Shown: piece after piece, positions 1-8,897 of the stretch
Numbering within the stretch: position 1 is the stretch's first letter
Layout of the letters: each line of letters begins with the position of its first letter
From: Hydrotalea sp.
GTDB lineage: Bacteria > Bacteroidota > Bacteroidia > Chitinophagales > Chitinophagaceae
Reading direction: 5' to 3'
Assembly (NCBI GenBank): GCA_022402565.1
Contig: JAKRSC010000011.1
Coordinates: 124,001-188,000, forward strand
DNA length: 64,000 nt
Notes under the pieces: model-generated
What the model was told of the DNA's origin: nothing
What the model saw: the letters and a program-made list of their open reading frames with translations, nothing else
Databases searched by the model: none
Translations under genes and position numbers: made by a program

Positions 1-3000
1 ACTGGAGCTACTTGGGATTATGTAGTTACAACTGATGGAGGTAATACATGGACATATACAGAAGGTTTTGCTCCAGAAAATCATCATTCAATATTTTTTT
101 CAAATGCAGTTAATGGAGTTCTAGTAGGTGATTTTGGTAAAATTCAATATTCGGACGATGGCGGTTTATTTTGGAACAATGCTATTTCAAATCCATTAAA
201 TACTGTAAGTTTTTTGTCTGTAACTATGTTTCAACAAAAAGCATGGGCAGTTGGAGCAAGTGGGTCTATAGTATTTTCAAATGATGGCGGTGCAAATTGG
301 ATTCAACAAACTTCGGGCACAAATGTAACTTTAAGGTCAGTTTTTGCTGTGAACGATCAAATACTTTTTGTATTAGGTGATGAGGGTGTTATACTTAAGT
401 CGGTGAATGGGGGCACAACTTGGAATTTATTAACCTTACCAGCGCTTAATTCTTTTCAGTCTGTTGCTTTTGGAAATTCAAGCCATGTATGGGCATGTGG
501 AAGCAATGGTTCAATACTTCATTCTTCAAATGCTGGAATAACTTGGGTTTCACAAACGTCTGGAGTATCGGAGTTATTAAGGAAAAACTTTTTTTTAAGC
601 AATAACTTAGATGGCTGGTCTGTCGGCGATCAGGGTACGATTATTAGAACAACGAATGGAGGAACTAATTGGTCTACTCAAACCAGTAACACGACTAATA
701 CTTTGTTAGATGTTTATTTTATAAACTCTCAAACTGGCTGGGTGGTAGGATCAAACAGAACACTTCTTAGAACAACAAATGGAGGAACTACCTGGGCATC
801 AATCAATGTTTCTATTTTCGATCCTGCAGTGTCTCTAAGGGCTATTTTTTTTAGAAGCACTTCAAATGGATGGTTAGTTACACAAGGAGGAAGATTAGCA
901 AGGACCACAGACGGGGGGCTAAACTGGACTGATGTGACTCCAATTTCGTTTATTCAGCAAGACTTAAACTCAATATTTTTTGAATCAGATTTAAATGGCT
1001 GGGTTGTTGGAAACTCAGGAGTAATTATGAGATCGACAGATGGAGGACTGACTTGGTCGTATGTCTCAACAGCTATTACCCAATCACTACGACAAATTTA
1101 TTTCACTGATCCAATGCTGGGTTGGACTGTGGGAAATCAAGGTAGTATTTTTAAATCTTTTGATGGCGGTGTTACGTGGGAATCTAATGTAAGTCCTACA
1201 GCAGATATAATTAATTCTATTAGTGTGAATGCGCCTAATTCTGTTATTGTAACAAATAATGGAGCTCTGTTTTCAACCAATCAAATTCCAACAACATATT
1301 ATTCAGTAAATGGCAATAGCCCACATTTATTCTCCTCTTGGTCTTTATTGAAAAATGGCACAGGGAGTAATCCAACTGATTTTTCTTCAAATCAAAGGTA
1401 TCTGCTTCAATCCAATCATACAATGAATCTTCAAGGTTCTGATTCTTGGAACGTAACTGGGACTGGTCTCTTACATGTTTTATCAGGCGCTACATTTGGT
1501 TATTCTTCATCAGGTAATTTTATTGTACCTCAAATTTTTTCACACGGAATCTTTGAACAATCTTCTTCTGGATTATCATTTCAACAAATTAGAACTTTTT
1601 CTGGCTCTTTTTATCGTGTACAGCCTTCCGCTGTAATTACACTTTCTGATAATACAATTTTTAATAACCAAGGCTCACTTATTTTGAGAAGCACTGCAAG
1701 TGGCACTGGACAAATAGGTGCTTTAGGAGCAGGCGCATCATTAAATGGCACGGGTACTTTCACCATAGAAAGATTTATAGCAGGTGGCGAGAACAGAAGA
1801 AGATTCAGATTTTTTGGCCATCCTTTTCAAAATCCTATAGCATTATCACAACTTGGCAATGATGCAGATGAAATTGATGTAACAGGAGCAGGAGGAACAA
1901 CAAATGGTTTCACAACAAATACAATCACGAATAACCCTTCCGCATTTTGGTACCAAACCACTACTTGGAATCCATCAGGTACTTCTGTTGGTGGAAATAC
2001 AGATCCAGGGTGGATACCCTTTACTGCTGCAAATGTTAGTTCTGGTGCAAATGCCTGGAACCGCTACCAGGGCATAAGGGTTTTGGTAAGGGGTACACGT
2101 GGACAAGGATTGGATGGCAATACTTATACGCCAGGCAATGCAACGATTCGTTTGTCAGGAACATTTAATACTGGAACACAAACTATTTCTTTAGCGAAGG
2201 GTACACAATCGGGATTTAATCTAGTTGCTAATCCTTATCCTGCCACAATCAATTTGCGTTCAGTTTTTTCGGATGCTTCTAATATTTCTATTGCGCCTGT
2301 TGGTGTATATGTGTTTAATGCAAATACCGGCTCTGTGGGTGCTTATGAAGTTGTTACTAATCTTACTTCTCAAGATTATTTTCTGCCTTCCATGAGCGTA
2401 TTCTTAGTAGATGTAAATGCTCCAACTGATCTAATCATCAGAGAATCACATAAGACCACATCATCATCAGGTGCATCGCTATTTAATGCAGACGCATCTG
2501 CCCCATTTGTTAGAGTACAATTGATGAAAAATAACCATAGGTGGGATCGATGGTTACTACAACATCAATCTAATGCAACTAATGGATTGGAACTGAACTT
2601 TATTCAAGATGTTAAAAAGCTGTTTAATGAAGGCGGTAATTTGTATTCGAAAGTATTGGGGCAGTCATTGGCTGTAGATGCAAGGTCATTGAAAGAAGAG
2701 CAAACTATTCCTTTGCATCTAAACAAACTCCCAGTAACAGATTCATTTCAACTAAAACTAGAAACTGGTGGAGACGATTTTCAACAAAATGTTTTCTTGA
2801 TTGATAGGCTCAGAAATATGCGTATGAAAGTGTTAGATGGATTTACTTACTCGTTTTTACCAAATGAGTCTGAACTTTCTCAGCGTTTTGTGTTGGAATT
2901 AAAAAAACCAAGCACTAACACTCATTCAAAAGAATTCAAGCTGTCACCTTCGCTTTTCCGAAGTAATCAGTCTATTCAGTTGAATCTTGAGCTAGAATTG

Positions 3001-3189
3001 AATGAGCCTAAAATAGTACAAGCCCAGTTGCTAAATATAGATGGAGCAATTGTTGATCAAACAAATTTTGGTATTGGTAATTCATTCGCTTCAAAATGGA
3101 ACATCAATAAAAATTTACAGGCCGGCATTTACATTGTTCGACTACTGGTAGGTAATGAACAAATTACACAGAAAATAATTGTGCAATAA
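1..3189 (+). CDS. Ycf48-like repeat protein with type IX secretion signal (5' partial)
   Basis: The frame is open from base 1 and has no stop upstream, so the gene begins outside the window; 1062 codons are visible. The first third holds about ten copies of a T-x-D/N-G-G-x-T/N-W motif (for example TTDGGNTW near residue 11 and STDGGLTW further on), each followed by a G-W-x-V-G segment. This is the pattern of Ycf48/BNR-type beta-propeller repeats. A middle region resembles surface proteins of Bacteroidota (GGENRRRFRFFGHPF). The last 70-80 residues look like a type A Por secretion tail, ending in GIYIVRLLVGNEQITQKIIVQ-like sequence, so export by the type IX system and surface attachment or release is inferred. 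The ligand is unknown. A TTG at 214 is only an internal codon, not a start. A terminator follows directly. Confidence 0.85.
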   Translation, partial: TGATWDYVVTTDGGNTWTYTEGFAPENHHSIFFSNAVNGVLVGDFGKIQYSDDGGLFWNNAISNPLNTVSFLSVTMFQQKAWAVGASGSIVFSNDGGANWIQQTSGTNVTLRSVFAVNDQILFVLGDEGVILKSVNGGTTWNLLTLPALNSFQSVAFGNSSHVWACGSNGSILHSSNAGITWVSQTSGVSELLRKNFFLSNNLDGWSVGDQGTIIRTTNGGTNWSTQTSNTTNTLLDVYFINSQTGWVVGSNRTLLRTTNGGTTWASINVSIFDPAVSLRAIFFRSTSNGWLVTQGGRLARTTDGGLNWTDVTPISFIQQDLNSIFFESDLNGWVVGNSGVIMRSTDGGLTWSYVSTAITQSLRQIYFTDPMLGWTVGNQGSIFKSFDGGVTWESNVSPTADIINSISVNAPNSVIVTNNGALFSTNQIPTTYYSVNGNSPHLFSSWSLLKNGTGSNPTDFSSNQRYLLQSNHTMNLQGSDSWNVTGTGLLHVLSGATFGYSSSGNFIVPQIFSHGIFEQSSSGLSFQQIRTFSGSFYRVQPSAVITLSDNTIFNNQGSLILRSTASGTGQIGALGAGASLNGTGTFTIERFIAGGENRRRFRFFGHPFQNPIALSQLGNDADEIDVTGAGGTTNGFTTNTITNNPSAFWYQTTTWNPSGTSVGGNTDPGWIPFTAANVSSGANAWNRYQGIRVLVRGTRGQGLDGNTYTPGNATIRLSGTFNTGTQTISLAKGTQSGFNLVANPYPATINLRSVFSDASNISIAPVGVYVFNANTGSVGAYEVVTNLTSQDYFLPSMSVFLVDVNAPTDLIIRESHKTTSSSGASLFNADASAPFVRVQLMKNNHRWDRWLLQHQSNATNGLELNFIQDVKKLFNEGGNLYSKVLGQSLAVDARSLKEEQTIPLHLNKLPVTDSFQLKLETGGDDFQQNVFLIDRLRNMRMKVLDGFTYSFLPNESELSQRFVLELKKPSTNTHSKEFKLSPSLFRSNQSIQLNLELELNEPKIVQAQLLNIDGAIVDQTNFGIGNSFASKWNINKNLQAGIYIVRLLVGNEQITQKIIVQ

Positions 3190-3228
3190 AAATGCCCATA
3201 AGAGGTATTCAACACTCTATGGGCATTT
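3190..3228. terminator. Bidirectional intrinsic terminator
   Basis: AAATGCCCATA (3190-3200) pairs with TATGGGCATTT (3218-3228), an 11-bp stem. It sits between two convergent genes and can end transcription from both sides. Confidence 0.75.
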
Positions 3229-3247
3229 AATTTCTTGTTACGTTTAA

Positions 3248-3565
3248 CTAAGCTGATTCTTTAGCTTTTTCTAACTGTCTTTTTAGCTTTTGTGTTGCTT
3301 CTCTAATAGCAGGTTCCCAGTGTTCTGCACTAGCTTCTGCAAATGCATCTGGTCCGGGTATAGCTACTCTAAATCGCACATACTTGTTTTCATTCTTGTG
3401 ATTGTCCTCATGTTTCAAATAGATATCCGCAAAATTGATTTCTGGAGTAAAGCGCAACAGCTTATCGAGTGATTCATGAATAACTTCAATAACACTTTCT
3501 TTAATAGTAATATCAACTGCTTGAATGTCGACTTTAATACCTTTGTAATTTTCTGTATAACTCAT
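3248..3565 (-). CDS. hpf: Ribosome hibernation promoting factor, HPF/RaiA family
   Basis: The 105-residue product matches the short HPF/RaiA (sigma-54 modulation, S30EA) family: a beta strand with KVDIQAVDITI, a helix VIEVIHESLDKLL, then strands with VRFRVAIPGPDAFAEA and a basic C-terminal helix (ATQKLKRQLEKAKES). In known members this beta-alpha fold binds the decoding and mRNA channel of the 30S subunit and silences ribosomes in slow growth. It lacks the C-terminal dimerisation domain of long HPF. The start is the ATG at 3565; a longer frame would need a TTG at 3583. It is a single gene, convergent with the preceding one. Confidence 0.85.
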   Translation of the reverse strand: MSYTENYKGIKVDIQAVDITIKESVIEVIHESLDKLLRFTPEINFADIYLKHEDNHKNENKYVRFRVAIPGPDAFAEASAEHWEPAIREATQKLKRQLEKAKESA

Positions 3566-3651
3566 AGTATTCGTTTTTGGCAATCTACAAATAAAACAGC
3601 TGGACTATGATGTAAAACTTGTTAAATTGCCTTTTCAATATTGAATTTAAC

Positions 3652-4476
3652 ATGCCTATGAAGCCCCTCATTAAAAGATTCATACTTTTTTGTTCAGTTG
3701 TGCTATTTCTTTACGCATGTAATAGATCTGCTTATCATGCAACCAATAAGTCGCACAAACAACAGGCTTATCAGTTAGCAAGAGAACTGGTTTCCGTTCC
3801 TGTTCAGCAGCATGCTTCGCTTTCTTATGCAAAAGAATGGGTAGGTACCACTAATTTCAGCTTACGTAAACCCAATATGGTTATTATTCACCACACAGCT
3901 CAAAATAGTTGCGATCAAACTTTGCGCACATTTACCTTGACCCGTACACAAGTAAGTTCGCATTATGTGATTTGTGCCGATGGAACTATTCATCAAATGT
4001 TGAATGATTATTTTAGAGCACATCATGCAGGCGTAAGCAAGTGGGGTAACATGACCGACTTGAATTCTGGAAGTATTGGGATTGAATTAGATAATAATGG
4101 TTATCAGCCTTTTTCTGAAAGACAAATTGAAAGTTTGGTAGCGTTATTAGAACAATTAAAAAAGAAATACCAAATCCCAACTGCTAATTTCATTGGTCAT
4201 GGCGATATTGCTCCCACTAGAAAAAATGATCCTAATTGGCGTTTCCCATGGAAACAGCTACATGAAAAGGGATTTGGGTTATGGTGGAAAGATACCACCG
4301 GAGTAAAGGTGCCAGAAAACTTCAATCATTTACAAGCACTGAGAATTGTAGGGTATGATATAGCAGATTCTTCCGCTGCCAAAAGAGCTTTTAAGCGACA
4401 TTTCATGCAGGATACGACAGCTCAATTTGGTACATCAGAAAAGAAAATACTCATGCAATTGTATACACAGTTTTAA
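3652..4476 (+). CDS. N-acetylmuramoyl-L-alanine amidase lipoprotein (Amidase_2)
   Basis: The protein has a lipoprotein signal ending LFLYAC, so it is probably anchored in a membrane facing the periplasm. The Amidase_2/PGRP domain covers most of the rest: the IIHHTA motif gives the first zinc histidine, and GHGDIAPTRKNDPNW gives the second histidine and the aspartate ligand, as in AmiD/AmpD. The expected reaction is cleavage of the amide bond between MurNAc and L-alanine in peptidoglycan or muropeptides. About 274 residues, close to AmiD in size. ATG at 3652 and 3658 are both possible; the TTG at 3619 would add an unlikely leader. No partner genes are adjacent. Confidence 0.88.
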   Translation: MPMKPLIKRFILFCSVVLFLYACNRSAYHATNKSHKQQAYQLARELVSVPVQQHASLSYAKEWVGTTNFSLRKPNMVIIHHTAQNSCDQTLRTFTLTRTQVSSHYVICADGTIHQMLNDYFRAHHAGVSKWGNMTDLNSGSIGIELDNNGYQPFSERQIESLVALLEQLKKKYQIPTANFIGHGDIAPTRKNDPNWRFPWKQLHEKGFGLWWKDTTGVKVPENFNHLQALRIVGYDIADSSAAKRAFKRHFMQDTTAQFGTSEKKILMQLYTQF

Positions 4477-4517
4477 GTGTTTCATGAACATTTTTGCCGA
4501 GAAAACATTAATGGTAT

Positions 4518-5132
4518 ATGCAACATTTTAGTATTGGAACAATTGCAGCTTGGGATAGATTTTACAGGGGCAATTTTATGAACAGCTTAAGTGGATTCAA
4601 GAGTGCCAGCCTTATTGGGACCATCGATCAAGATAAGCATTTAAATCTTGCTATTTTTAGTAACATCGTTCATTTAGGTGCAGACCCGGCTCTAATTGGA
4701 TTTATTAATCGTCCGCTAGCAGCGGCTCCGCACACAATAGAGAATATACATTCCACTGGTGAATACACAATTAATTTAATCACCGCAAATATGGTAAGAG
4801 CAGCTCATCAAACTAGTGCGAAATATGAAAAGTCTGTAAGCGAGTTTGATGCTGTTGGATTAACACCAGTTTTTGAAGAGGGAATAATAGCCCCATTTGT
4901 GGCAGAAAGTCCGGTTAAGTATGCCCTAAAATATGAGCAAACCATTCCAATTGAAAGAAATGGTACTTTCTTAGTAATTGGTTCAGTTCAACATGTGTAT
5001 GTGGATGAACAATTGATTGAAACAGATGGCTTCCTTTCACTCGCTGATGCAGATATCATTACATCATTAGGTTTGGATGGGTATTATAAAACCAGTTTTT
5101 TAGAACGGTTGCCGTACGCGAAAGCAAAGTAG
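4518..5132 (+). CDS. Flavin reductase family protein
   Basis: The 204-residue product fits the flavin reductase (DIM6/NTAB, split beta-barrel) family. The N-terminal part contains the FMN-binding core (SLSGFKSASLIGTI followed by NLAIFSNIVHLGADPALIGFI), and the rest the dimer barrel. Members reduce or bind FMN and often serve a monooxygenase, but the partner cannot be told here. There is no signal peptide, so it should be cytoplasmic. ATG start at 4518; 41 bases separate it from the amidase gene. It runs convergent to pdxH, also a split-barrel FMN protein, but the two are not obviously functionally linked. Confidence 0.8.
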   Translation: MQHFSIGTIAAWDRFYRGNFMNSLSGFKSASLIGTIDQDKHLNLAIFSNIVHLGADPALIGFINRPLAAAPHTIENIHSTGEYTINLITANMVRAAHQTSAKYEKSVSEFDAVGLTPVFEEGIIAPFVAESPVKYALKYEQTIPIERNGTFLVIGSVQHVYVDEQLIETDGFLSLADADIITSLGLDGYYKTSFLERLPYAKAK

Positions 5133-5152
5133 CGTAACTAATTTTTCAAAAA

Positions 5153-5803
5153 CTAAGGCGCCAAGCGTGCAATAGACCAAACACCATCTGGTTCCTTTTG
5201 GTATAATATCCGATCGTGCAGTCGACTGCTTCTTCCTTGCCAGAATTCAATAAAGTTTGGCTCCACAATATAGCCACCCCAATGAGGTGGGCGAGGAATT
5301 GATTCAACCCCAAACTTTTCTTCATATTTCAAGTAGTTTTCTTCAATGGTTTGGCGGTTTTCAATGATGCTGCTTTGCGGCGAGCTCCATGCGCCTAGTC
5401 TGCTTCCTGCTGGTCGAGAGTTAAAATAGGCATCATTATCTTCATCACTAAGTTTTTTTGCTGCTCCTTCAATTCTAATTTGTCTTTCTAGTTCTTTCCA
5501 GAAAAAACACAAAGCAACAGACGGATTATGAGCAATAGCTTGTCCTTTTGCACTTAAGTAGTTGGTAAAAAATACAAACCCATTATGGTTGTAACCCTTT
5601 AATAAAACAACTCTTACAGAAGGGGTTCCGTGAGCTGAAACTGTAGCTAAAGTCATAGCATTGACTTCGTCAATTTTACTAGTTAGTGCATCATGCCACC
5701 AATGATTAAATTGATCAATAGGGTTTGGAGCGACATCTTTTTCTAATAGACTTGTAAGTTGATAATCTCTTCGGATAGCTGCTATGGCTTGTTGGTCAAT
5801 CAT
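5153..5803 (-). CDS. pdxH: Pyridoxamine 5'-phosphate oxidase
   Basis: This enzyme oxidises pyridoxamine or pyridoxine 5'-phosphate to pyridoxal 5'-phosphate using FMN and oxygen. The family pattern is clear: NAMTLATVSAHGTPSVRVVLLKG near the FMN site, GFVFFTNY, SVALCFFWKELERQIRIEG, and the C-terminal signature EFWQGRSSRLHDR with the substrate-binding arginine and histidine. From the ATG at 5803 the protein has 216 residues, close to the 218 of E. coli PdxH. An upstream ATG at 5839 would add 12 residues but lies over a good promoter element, so I prefer the shorter form. Confidence 0.93.
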   Translation of the reverse strand: MIDQQAIAAIRRDYQLTSLLEKDVAPNPIDQFNHWWHDALTSKIDEVNAMTLATVSAHGTPSVRVVLLKGYNHNGFVFFTNYLSAKGQAIAHNPSVALCFFWKELERQIRIEGAAKKLSDEDNDAYFNSRPAGSRLGAWSSPQSSIIENRQTIEENYLKYEEKFGVESIPRPPHWGGYIVEPNFIEFWQGRSSRLHDRILYQKEPDGVWSIARLAP

Positions 5804-5818
5804 GGCATAGTATTTGAC

Positions 5819-5848
5819 CAAATGTAAATTGTTCAGCATTGATGCAAA
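5819..5848 (-). promoter_or_regulatory. Bacteroidota-type promoter of pdxH
   Basis: On the minus strand TTTG (5848-5845), an 18-base spacer and TACATTTG (5826-5819) match the TTTG-N19-TAnnTTTG consensus. Transcription would start near 5813, shortly before the ATG at 5803. Confidence 0.6.
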
Positions 5849-5892
5849 CTGATATTCATCATGATTTTGTAAGTTGTTTAAATATTCTTTTT

Positions 5893-6309
5893 ATGAGGAA
5901 ATTATTTGTACTAGCCATACTGTTTCTTGGTTTTATGACTTTGTCTTGTAAAAAAACCATTCAGGAGGCCTTTGATCAGGCTGGCGGGAATATTTTAACC
6001 GATAATGCATGGGTAGTTACCAACTATACCGAAGGTACTTTAGATGTTACTTCTGAATTTTCTGGATGGGAGCATTTTTTCTTAAACAACGGGGTGTTTG
6101 AAAGTAGGCGAGGAACTACCATTGTGCAAGGGAATTGGTCAAGTGCTAGTTTTGTAAGTGATTTTGTGGTGTCTCATCCAAGCAGTGTAACCGCACCGAT
6201 TTCAAAGTTAAATGGAACATGGCAAGTAGTTAATAGAACTGCTACATCTGCAACTTTTAGAAGAACAGTTTCTGGAGTAACACTACAGTATACTTTGGCT
6301 ATTAAATAA
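5893..6309 (+). CDS. Small lipoprotein of unknown function
   Basis: I do not recognise the family with certainty. The 138-residue product starts with a lipoprotein signal (MRKLFVLAILFLGFMTLSC), so Cys20 should be lipidated. The mature part is rich in beta-strand patterns (NAWVVTNYTEGTLDVTSEF, VQGNWSSASFVSDFVV, WQVVNRTATSATFRRTV), like the small lipocalin-type lipoproteins common in this phylum; that assignment is a guess. The ATG at 5893 is the start, since the frame upstream would need a TTG and has no signal peptide at its beginning. Its end overlaps the convergent SDR gene by 8 bases. Confidence 0.65.
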   Translation: MRKLFVLAILFLGFMTLSCKKTIQEAFDQAGGNILTDNAWVVTNYTEGTLDVTSEFSGWEHFFLNNGVFESRRGTTIVQGNWSSASFVSDFVVSHPSSVTAPISKLNGTWQVVNRTATSATFRRTVSGVTLQYTLAIK

Positions 6310-7303
6310 GGTTGTGTTCTTTTTGTAATTGTAGGCAAGTCAAACGAATGGCTTCGTCAATAGGAGTGTACTTGAATTCAGGTAGTCTTTGAAGTAGTTT
6401 ACTATTATCGAATCGAACAACAGCTTGAGCAGTTTGGGCTGTTTCTTTAGTTAGCAAAGGTTCTTTACCAGTGAAAAATGACTTTATCATTTCGATTCTC
6501 CAAACAATTGCTGCCATCCAAGATTGTACTTTTTTATATGGAGGCTTTTTCCCAAAAGCACGAGCGATTTTTGAGAACACTTCTTTATAATGTAAGTTCT
6601 CTGCACTAAGAATGAATTTTTCGCCTTCAATTTCAGACTCCATTAAAAGAATCATAGCCTTAACCACATCTACAACATACACAAATCCACTCATGCCTTC
6701 AGTATACCACGGGAACTCATTGTAAGCCGACTTAAATATTCCGCTTGAACCTTTTTCCCAATTACCAGGACCTAGAATGATTACTGGATTAACAATTACA
6801 GCAGACAAACCTTCACTGATGCCGCGCCAGACTTCTAGTTCTGATAAGTACTTGGTTTGTCCGTAAGCGCTGTTACTTGTTTCTGGACTCCATTGCATTG
6901 TTTCAACAATAGCTTCATTTTCGCGTATTCTTCCAAGTGCCGCAACAGAACTTACAAATAATAATTTTTGTATGCCAGCATTGATACAAGCATTCACCAC
7001 ATTTTTTGTTCCTTCAATATTAATAGAGAACATTTCTAGCCTATTGCGAGGATGAAATGAAACAATGGCTGCACAATGATAAACATGCGTTACATCTACT
7101 AAAGCATCTTCTAAAGAAGTGATGTCTAATATATCTCCTTGAATCCATTCTAGTTTACCCGGCAAATCCTTAGCCAAATCCGAAGGGTATGTAGAGCGAT
7201 AAATGGCTCTAACATGATAGCCTTTGGTAAGAAGTTGAATTATAAGTTCTTTGCCTACCAAACCGGTAGCACCTGTAACAAATATGAGTGCTTGTTTATT
7301 CAA
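6302..7303 (-). CDS. NAD-dependent epimerase/dehydratase (extended SDR)
   Basis: An extended short-chain dehydrogenase of the dihydroflavonol-4-reductase-like group. FVTGATGLVG at the N terminus is the GxxGxxG nucleotide site, and YGQTK contains the catalytic YxxxK. The substrate is unknown. The start is not clear: TTG at 7303 gives MNKQALIFVTG, which is the usual distance before the Rossmann motif and lies one base after the stop of the fur-family gene; GTG codons at 7333, 7330 or 7324 would overlap that gene. There is no ATG nearby. It is the last gene of the sco - fur - SDR unit. Confidence 0.8.
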   Translation of the reverse strand: MNKQALIFVTGATGLVGKELIIQLLTKGYHVRAIYRSTYPSDLAKDLPGKLEWIQGDILDITSLEDALVDVTHVYHCAAIVSFHPRNRLEMFSINIEGTKNVVNACINAGIQKLLFVSSVAALGRIRENEAIVETMQWSPETSNSAYGQTKYLSELEVWRGISEGLSAVIVNPVIILGPGNWEKGSSGIFKSAYNEFPWYTEGMSGFVYVVDVVKAMILLMESEIEGEKFILSAENLHYKEVFSKIARAFGKKPPYKKVQSWMAAIVWRIEMIKSFFTGKEPLLTKETAQTAQAVVRFDNSKLLQRLPEFKYTPIDEAIRLTCLQLQKEHNLI

Positions 7304-7304
7304 C

Positions 7305-7724
7305 TTAGTTATCGCATTTTTCACAAACACCACTAACTACAACATCAGTTTGTTTATGCTTGAATCCATTTGGAAGTTGTACAGATGGAATTGTAACATG
7401 GTCTAAACAATAGGTCGTACCGCAATCGTCACAAATAAAATGCACATGGTTATCGTGGTGATGGCCTTCCGAGCAAGCTTCTTTGCAAAGAGCATACTTG
7501 ACAGAGTTGTCGGTTGTTGGAATAGTATGTATTATGCCTTTTTCTACAAATGTTTGCAAGGTTCTATAAATAGTAACACGATCAAATTCTTCGCCTACTT
7601 GTTGTTCAATAACAGCATGTGTTAATGCGCCATCAGACTTATGAAAACACTCTAAGATGCGTTTTCTGCTATTGGTTACGCTTAGCTGATTTCTTTTAAG
7701 TAGGTTTGAAATATCAGTTGTCAT
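7305..7724 (-). CDS. Fur-family metal-responsive repressor (Fur/Zur type)
   Basis: A 139-residue Fur-family regulator. The winged helix lies in the first 80 residues (TNSRKRILECFHKSDGALTH, then DRVTIYRTLQTFVEKGII). The dimerisation half has the metal-binding stretch HHHDNHVHFICDDCG and a C-terminal CEKC, giving the two CxxC pairs of a structural zinc site. Sequence alone does not say whether it senses iron or zinc. The setting, next to a SCO protein, MerC, a TonB receptor and a histidine-rich lipoprotein, makes zinc or copper handling more likely than iron. It lies 3 bases after sco in one operon. A palindrome at 8455-8469 is a candidate target. Confidence 0.9.
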   Translation of the reverse strand: MTTDISNLLKRNQLSVTNSRKRILECFHKSDGALTHAVIEQQVGEEFDRVTIYRTLQTFVEKGIIHTIPTTDNSVKYALCKEACSEGHHHDNHVHFICDDCGTTYCLDHVTIPSVQLPNGFKHKQTDVVVSGVCEKCDN

Positions 7725-7727
7725 GGG

Positions 7728-8384
7728 TTATTTCGGTGAGTTCGTAAAGATACTATTCACAAAATTACCTCCGCTTCTTTTTTCATCTAGTAATTCTTGG
7801 ATGACCTCTTTCATTCGTTCCACTTCCTTTTTCTTCAGACCATCAAAAATTTGTCCTCTTACCTGCCCTTTTCTATCAACCACGGCAAAAAACTGGGTAT
7901 GAATAAATTGGTCTTCAATTTTTTCAAAATTGTTTTTTGGATCATCTAAGAGATAACTGCTTCTGGCTACTTGGTAAAGATCAACTTTGTTTCCAGTCAA
8001 TAAAATCCATTTGCGGGTGTTGATGCCTAGCGAATCAGCATAGAATTTTAACCTTGCTACCGAATCTGTTTCTGGCATACAAGTATGCGCTGCAATTTGA
8101 AAATCGGCTTGGTCTTTAAATTGTTCATAAACCGTTTTCATGTTATTGTTCATTTTAGGGCAGATGCCTTTGCAGGTTGTAAAGAAGAACTCCACAACTG
8201 TTATTTTTCCCAACAAATCCTTATCCGAAAAGGGTACATTATCCTGATTCACAAATCTAAAGGGCTTTACATAGCTAATAACAGGAAGTTTCTTTTTCCA
8301 AAAATCATTATCCCAAAATACTGCCACTAGAAAGGCAGCTGTTAACCCAACAAAAAATACACCATACCAAAACCACTTTTTCAT
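7728..8384 (-). CDS. SCO1/SenC family copper chaperone-like protein
   Basis: A 218-residue protein with one N-terminal membrane segment (WYGVFFVGLTAAFLVAVFW) and a thioredoxin-like SCO domain facing the periplasm. The copper site pattern is present: CKGIC (Cys71 and Cys75) and the later histidine in FIHTQ. Known SCO proteins deliver copper to cytochrome oxidase CuA or act as thiol reductases. No oxidase genes are nearby; instead it is the first gene of an operon with a Fur-family regulator and faces a MerC/TonB unit. ATG start at 8384 with a TACCTTTG element just upstream. Confidence 0.9.
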   Translation of the reverse strand: MKKWFWYGVFFVGLTAAFLVAVFWDNDFWKKKLPVISYVKPFRFVNQDNVPFSDKDLLGKITVVEFFFTTCKGICPKMNNNMKTVYEQFKDQADFQIAAHTCMPETDSVARLKFYADSLGINTRKWILLTGNKVDLYQVARSSYLLDDPKNNFEKIEDQFIHTQFFAVVDRKGQVRGQIFDGLKKKEVERMKEVIQELLDEKRSGGNFVNSIFTNSPK

Positions 8385-8401
8385 ACTATTTATTTGAAAT
8401 G

Positions 8402-8409
8402 CAAAGGTA
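8402..8409 (-). promoter_or_regulatory. Putative -7 element of the sco-fur operon
   Basis: The minus strand reads TACCTTTG, matching TAnnTTTG, 18 bases before the sco ATG. I find no good -33 TTG at the usual distance. Confidence 0.4.
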
Positions 8410-8454
8410 GGCCGCCTTAGCGCATGTTAGTTCCTAAAATTGGGTTAATTGACC

Positions 8455-8469
8455 TGCAACTTTGTTGCA
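8455..8469. promoter_or_regulatory. Palindromic operator candidate between divergent metal genes
   Basis: TGCAAC-TTT-GTTGCA is a perfect 6-3-6 inverted repeat in the sco/merC intergenic region. It lies immediately upstream of the merC -7 element (8477-8484), over the expected -33 area, where a repressor would block the polymerase. The likely binder is the Fur-family protein coded at 7305-7724; this is inference. Confidence 0.55.
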
Positions 8470-8476
8470 AAAGTTA

Positions 8477-8484
8477 TATATTTG
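8477..8484 (+). promoter_or_regulatory. -7 element of the merC-TonB operon
   Basis: TATATTTG matches TAnnTTTG 17 bases before the merC ATG at 8502. The palindrome at 8455-8469 is 7 bases upstream. Confidence 0.5.
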
Positions 8485-8501
8485 CATCCTTGTAACAAAA
8501 A

Positions 8502-8894
8502 ATGGGAGTAAGATTTAATTGGGACTTTCTAGGTATTATGGCCTCTTTGGCGTGTGCTATTCATTGTGCGGTGCTGCCCTTATTTATGACAAGTTTGCCC
8601 TTATTTGGGGTAAATATTGTCAATAATCTATCTTTTGAGATTTTGATGATTATACTAGCAGCTGTCATTGGGTTGTATTCATTAACACATGGATTTAAAA
8701 AGCACCACCATAGAAAGCTTCCTATTACTCTTTTTATAGTTGGCATTGTCTTGCTTCTTGCCAAACAGGTTCTGCATGAATGGGATATTTATTTTTTAAT
8801 CCCAGCAGTTATTTTAATTGTTGCTGCACATTACTTCAATTATCGTTTATGTAGAAGTGCAGATCAGTGCCATACAGACGATTGTAAACATTAA
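8502..8894 (+). CDS. MerC domain-containing membrane protein
   Basis: A 130-residue protein with four hydrophobic segments and the MerC hallmark CAIHCAVLPL in the first one, where paired cysteines bind metal. It also has a cytosolic HHHRK loop and a cysteine/histidine-rich end (CRSADQCHTDDCKH). MerC was described as a mercury uptake protein, but in Bacteroidota the domain usually sits beside metal TonB receptors, so transport of another soft metal ion across the inner membrane is the better guess. It is the first gene of a three-gene operon; the TonB receptor starts 3 bases after its stop. Confidence 0.85.
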   Translation: MGVRFNWDFLGIMASLACAIHCAVLPLFMTSLPLFGVNIVNNLSFEILMIILAAVIGLYSLTHGFKKHHHRKLPITLFIVGIVLLLAKQVLHEWDIYFLIPAVILIVAAHYFNYRLCRSADQCHTDDCKH

Positions 8895-8897
8895 TGT

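Noticed and set aside
214-216. TTG as start of the first gene
   Set aside because: The frame is open without a stop to base 1 and the upstream part codes the same repeats, so the gene is truncated by the window edge.
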